Below are positions 13,707 to 14,518 of a stretch of DNA of 14,518 nt, piece after piece (the first letter of the stretch is position 1; each line of letters begins with the position of its first letter). The DNA comes from Pseudomonadota bacterium (GTDB lineage Bacteria; Pseudomonadota; Alphaproteobacteria; Micropepsales; Micropepsaceae). Position numbers and translations under genes: made by a program. Where the stretch lies: the NCBI GenBank assembly GCA_025360685.1, contig JANYBR010000068.1, positions 1-14,518 of the forward strand, read 5' to 3'. The notes beneath the pieces were generated by a model. It saw only the letters and a program-made list of their open reading frames with translations. It was not told where the DNA came from and searched no databases.

Positions 13707-14173
13707 GCCCAGCCCAACGCCGCATCTATCGCGCCGAATCCCATCAGGATGACAGAGAAAAACGTCAGATAGAGCGCGATGTTGAAGCGCGCGCCGCGCA
13801 TTCCGGCCAGGTTCGCAATTTGCATGACCGACTCGGTTTCAAGCTCAACGGGGTCATCGATCGTCCGGGGCGCCGCCATGTAGAAGGTGCGCAGGTTCAG
13901 CATCACCAGAAGTGCAGCGAGGATCTGCGTCAGGATCGAGATCATCATCGCAGAGCGCGGCCAACCATGATCGATGCCGTAGGTGTCCACGACGATGAAG
14001 ATCGCCTGCGCAGCCAGCAATGCTCCAGACTTCTGCGTGATGTGCGACAGGTTCTCGCTCATCGTGGCGCGCATGTCGGAAGCGTCGCGGAAACGCAGAT
14101 GACTTTCGATCTCCTCGCGCCGGCGCGCATGCGTGAACGGCACACCAAGAATTCGCTCGAGCGCAGAAGCCAT
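13703..14173 (-). CDS. Three-TM membrane protein of unknown function in the valine operon
   Basis: I do not recognise a family. The 156-residue product has a charged, helical N-terminus (1-45) rich in Arg, Glu and His. TM segments are at ~49-67, 75-94 and 130-150. An acidic loop (TIDDPVELETESV) lies between TM2 and TM3. There is no signal peptide. The gene starts 2 bases after the mmsA stop, and its own stop overlaps the hydrolase start by 4 bases, so it is locked into translation between two valine-catabolic enzymes. It has no clear ribosome binding site and probably relies on coupling. The context might suggest a transport or membrane-tethering role, but nothing in the sequence shows one. 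The compact helix-TM-TM-helix-TM plan is also seen in various unrelated small membrane proteins. Confidence 0.75.
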   Translation of the reverse strand: MASALERILGVPFTHARRREEIESHLRFRDASDMRATMSENLSHITQKSGALLAAQAIFIVVDTYGIDHGWPRSAMMISILTQILAALLVMLNLRTFYMAAPRTIDDPVELETESVMQIANLAGMRGARFNIALYLTFFSVILMGFGAIDAALGWA

Positions 14174-14175
14174 GG

Positions 14176-14518
14176 TTATTTCATCGTCGGGATGACGAAG
14201 CTCGCATTCTCGCGCACGCCGCCTTTGGGCCAGCGCGCCGTCACCGTCTTCACACGCGTGTAGAAGCGCACGCCCTCCGGTCCGTGCTGATTGATGTCGC
14301 CGAACGCCGAACGCTTCCAGCCGCCGAAGGTGTGATAGGCCAGCGGCACCGGGATCGGCACATTGATGCCGACCATGCCGACTTTCACTCTGCTCGCGAA
14401 TTCGCGCGCTGCATCGCCGTCGCGGGTGAAGATGGCAACGCCGTTGCCGTACTGGTGATTGCTCGGCAGCGACAGCGCCTCATCGAAATCCTTGGCCCGC
14501 GCAATCTGCAACACCGGC
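14176..14518 (-). CDS. mmsA: Methylmalonate-semialdehyde dehydrogenase (CoA-acylating), C-terminal part
   Basis: Only the last ~113 codons are in the window; the frame stays open through base 14518, so the 5' part, including the NAD-binding region and catalytic cysteine, lies outside. The visible part reads PVLQIARAKDFDEAL, then NGVAIFTRDG, VGMVGINVPIPVPL, FGGWKRSAFGD, HGPEGVRFYTRVKTVTARW and FVIPTMK at the end. This is characteristic of the MmsA/IolA branch of aldehyde dehydrogenases. The enzyme converts methylmalonate semialdehyde, the MmsB product, to propionyl-CoA with NAD+ and CoA. It is the most upstream gene of the - strand cluster visible here. The valine-pathway neighbours favour MmsA over the myo-inositol enzyme IolA. 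Confidence 0.95.
   Translation of the reverse strand, partial: PVLQIARAKDFDEALSLPSNHQYGNGVAIFTRDGDAAREFASRVKVGMVGINVPIPVPLAYHTFGGWKRSAFGDINQHGPEGVRFYTRVKTVTARWPKGGVRENASFVIPTMK

Noticed and set aside
13703..14173. The small three-TM protein as a Pycsar-type TM effector
   Set aside because: Only the overall helix-TM pattern is similar. There is no adjacent nucleotide cyclase and the gene is embedded in a metabolic operon.

Overview
The window is a GC-rich stretch of bacterial chromosome, most likely from an alphaproteobacterium. I infer this from the gene set, the codon bias and GTCATGGCCCGG-type intergenic palindromes like those I associate with Hyphomicrobiales such as Bradyrhizobium. The genus cannot be fixed from the sequence. 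The window is almost fully coding, and no gap exceeds about 155 bases. I see no tRNA, rRNA, CRISPR array, insertion sequence or integrase.

Bases 1-8622 (+ strand) form one tightly packed unit of five genes, with junctions of 9, 2, -4 and -4 bases. They are: a TpsB/ShlB-type outer-membrane secretion pore (5' end outside the window); an apparently exported TPR-CHAT caspase-like protein; a small secreted two-cysteine protein of unknown family; a CHASE2 membrane sensor with a class III adenylate cyclase; and an MscS-type channel with a C-terminal cyclic-nucleotide-binding domain. Every catalytic or ligand-contacting residue I could check is intact. The last two genes read as a matched cAMP producer and cAMP-responsive channel, translated through an ATGA overlap. 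The unit looks like an envelope secretion and signalling operon whose TpsA cargo gene probably lies upstream. It is the most interesting part of the window.

Bases 8615-11516 hold two singletons transcribed divergently from a 154-base spacer. One is a small DUF3307-like membrane protein (- strand), whose 3' end overlaps the channel gene by 8 bases. The other is a molybdopterin-binding subunit of the xanthine dehydrogenase / form II CO-dehydrogenase-like family (+ strand), without its usual FeS and FAD partners.

Bases 11627-14518 (- strand) are a distal valine-degradation cluster. In transcription order it is mmsA (methylmalonate-semialdehyde dehydrogenase, 3' part only), an unknown three-TM membrane protein, 3-hydroxyisobutyryl-CoA hydrolase, and mmsB (3-hydroxyisobutyrate dehydrogenase). 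Together the three enzymes take 3-hydroxyisobutyryl-CoA to propionyl-CoA. mmsB is bracketed by two palindromic repeat elements sharing an 11-base head. The element between the hydrolase gene and mmsB contains a long imperfect hairpin that includes the hydrolase stop codon.
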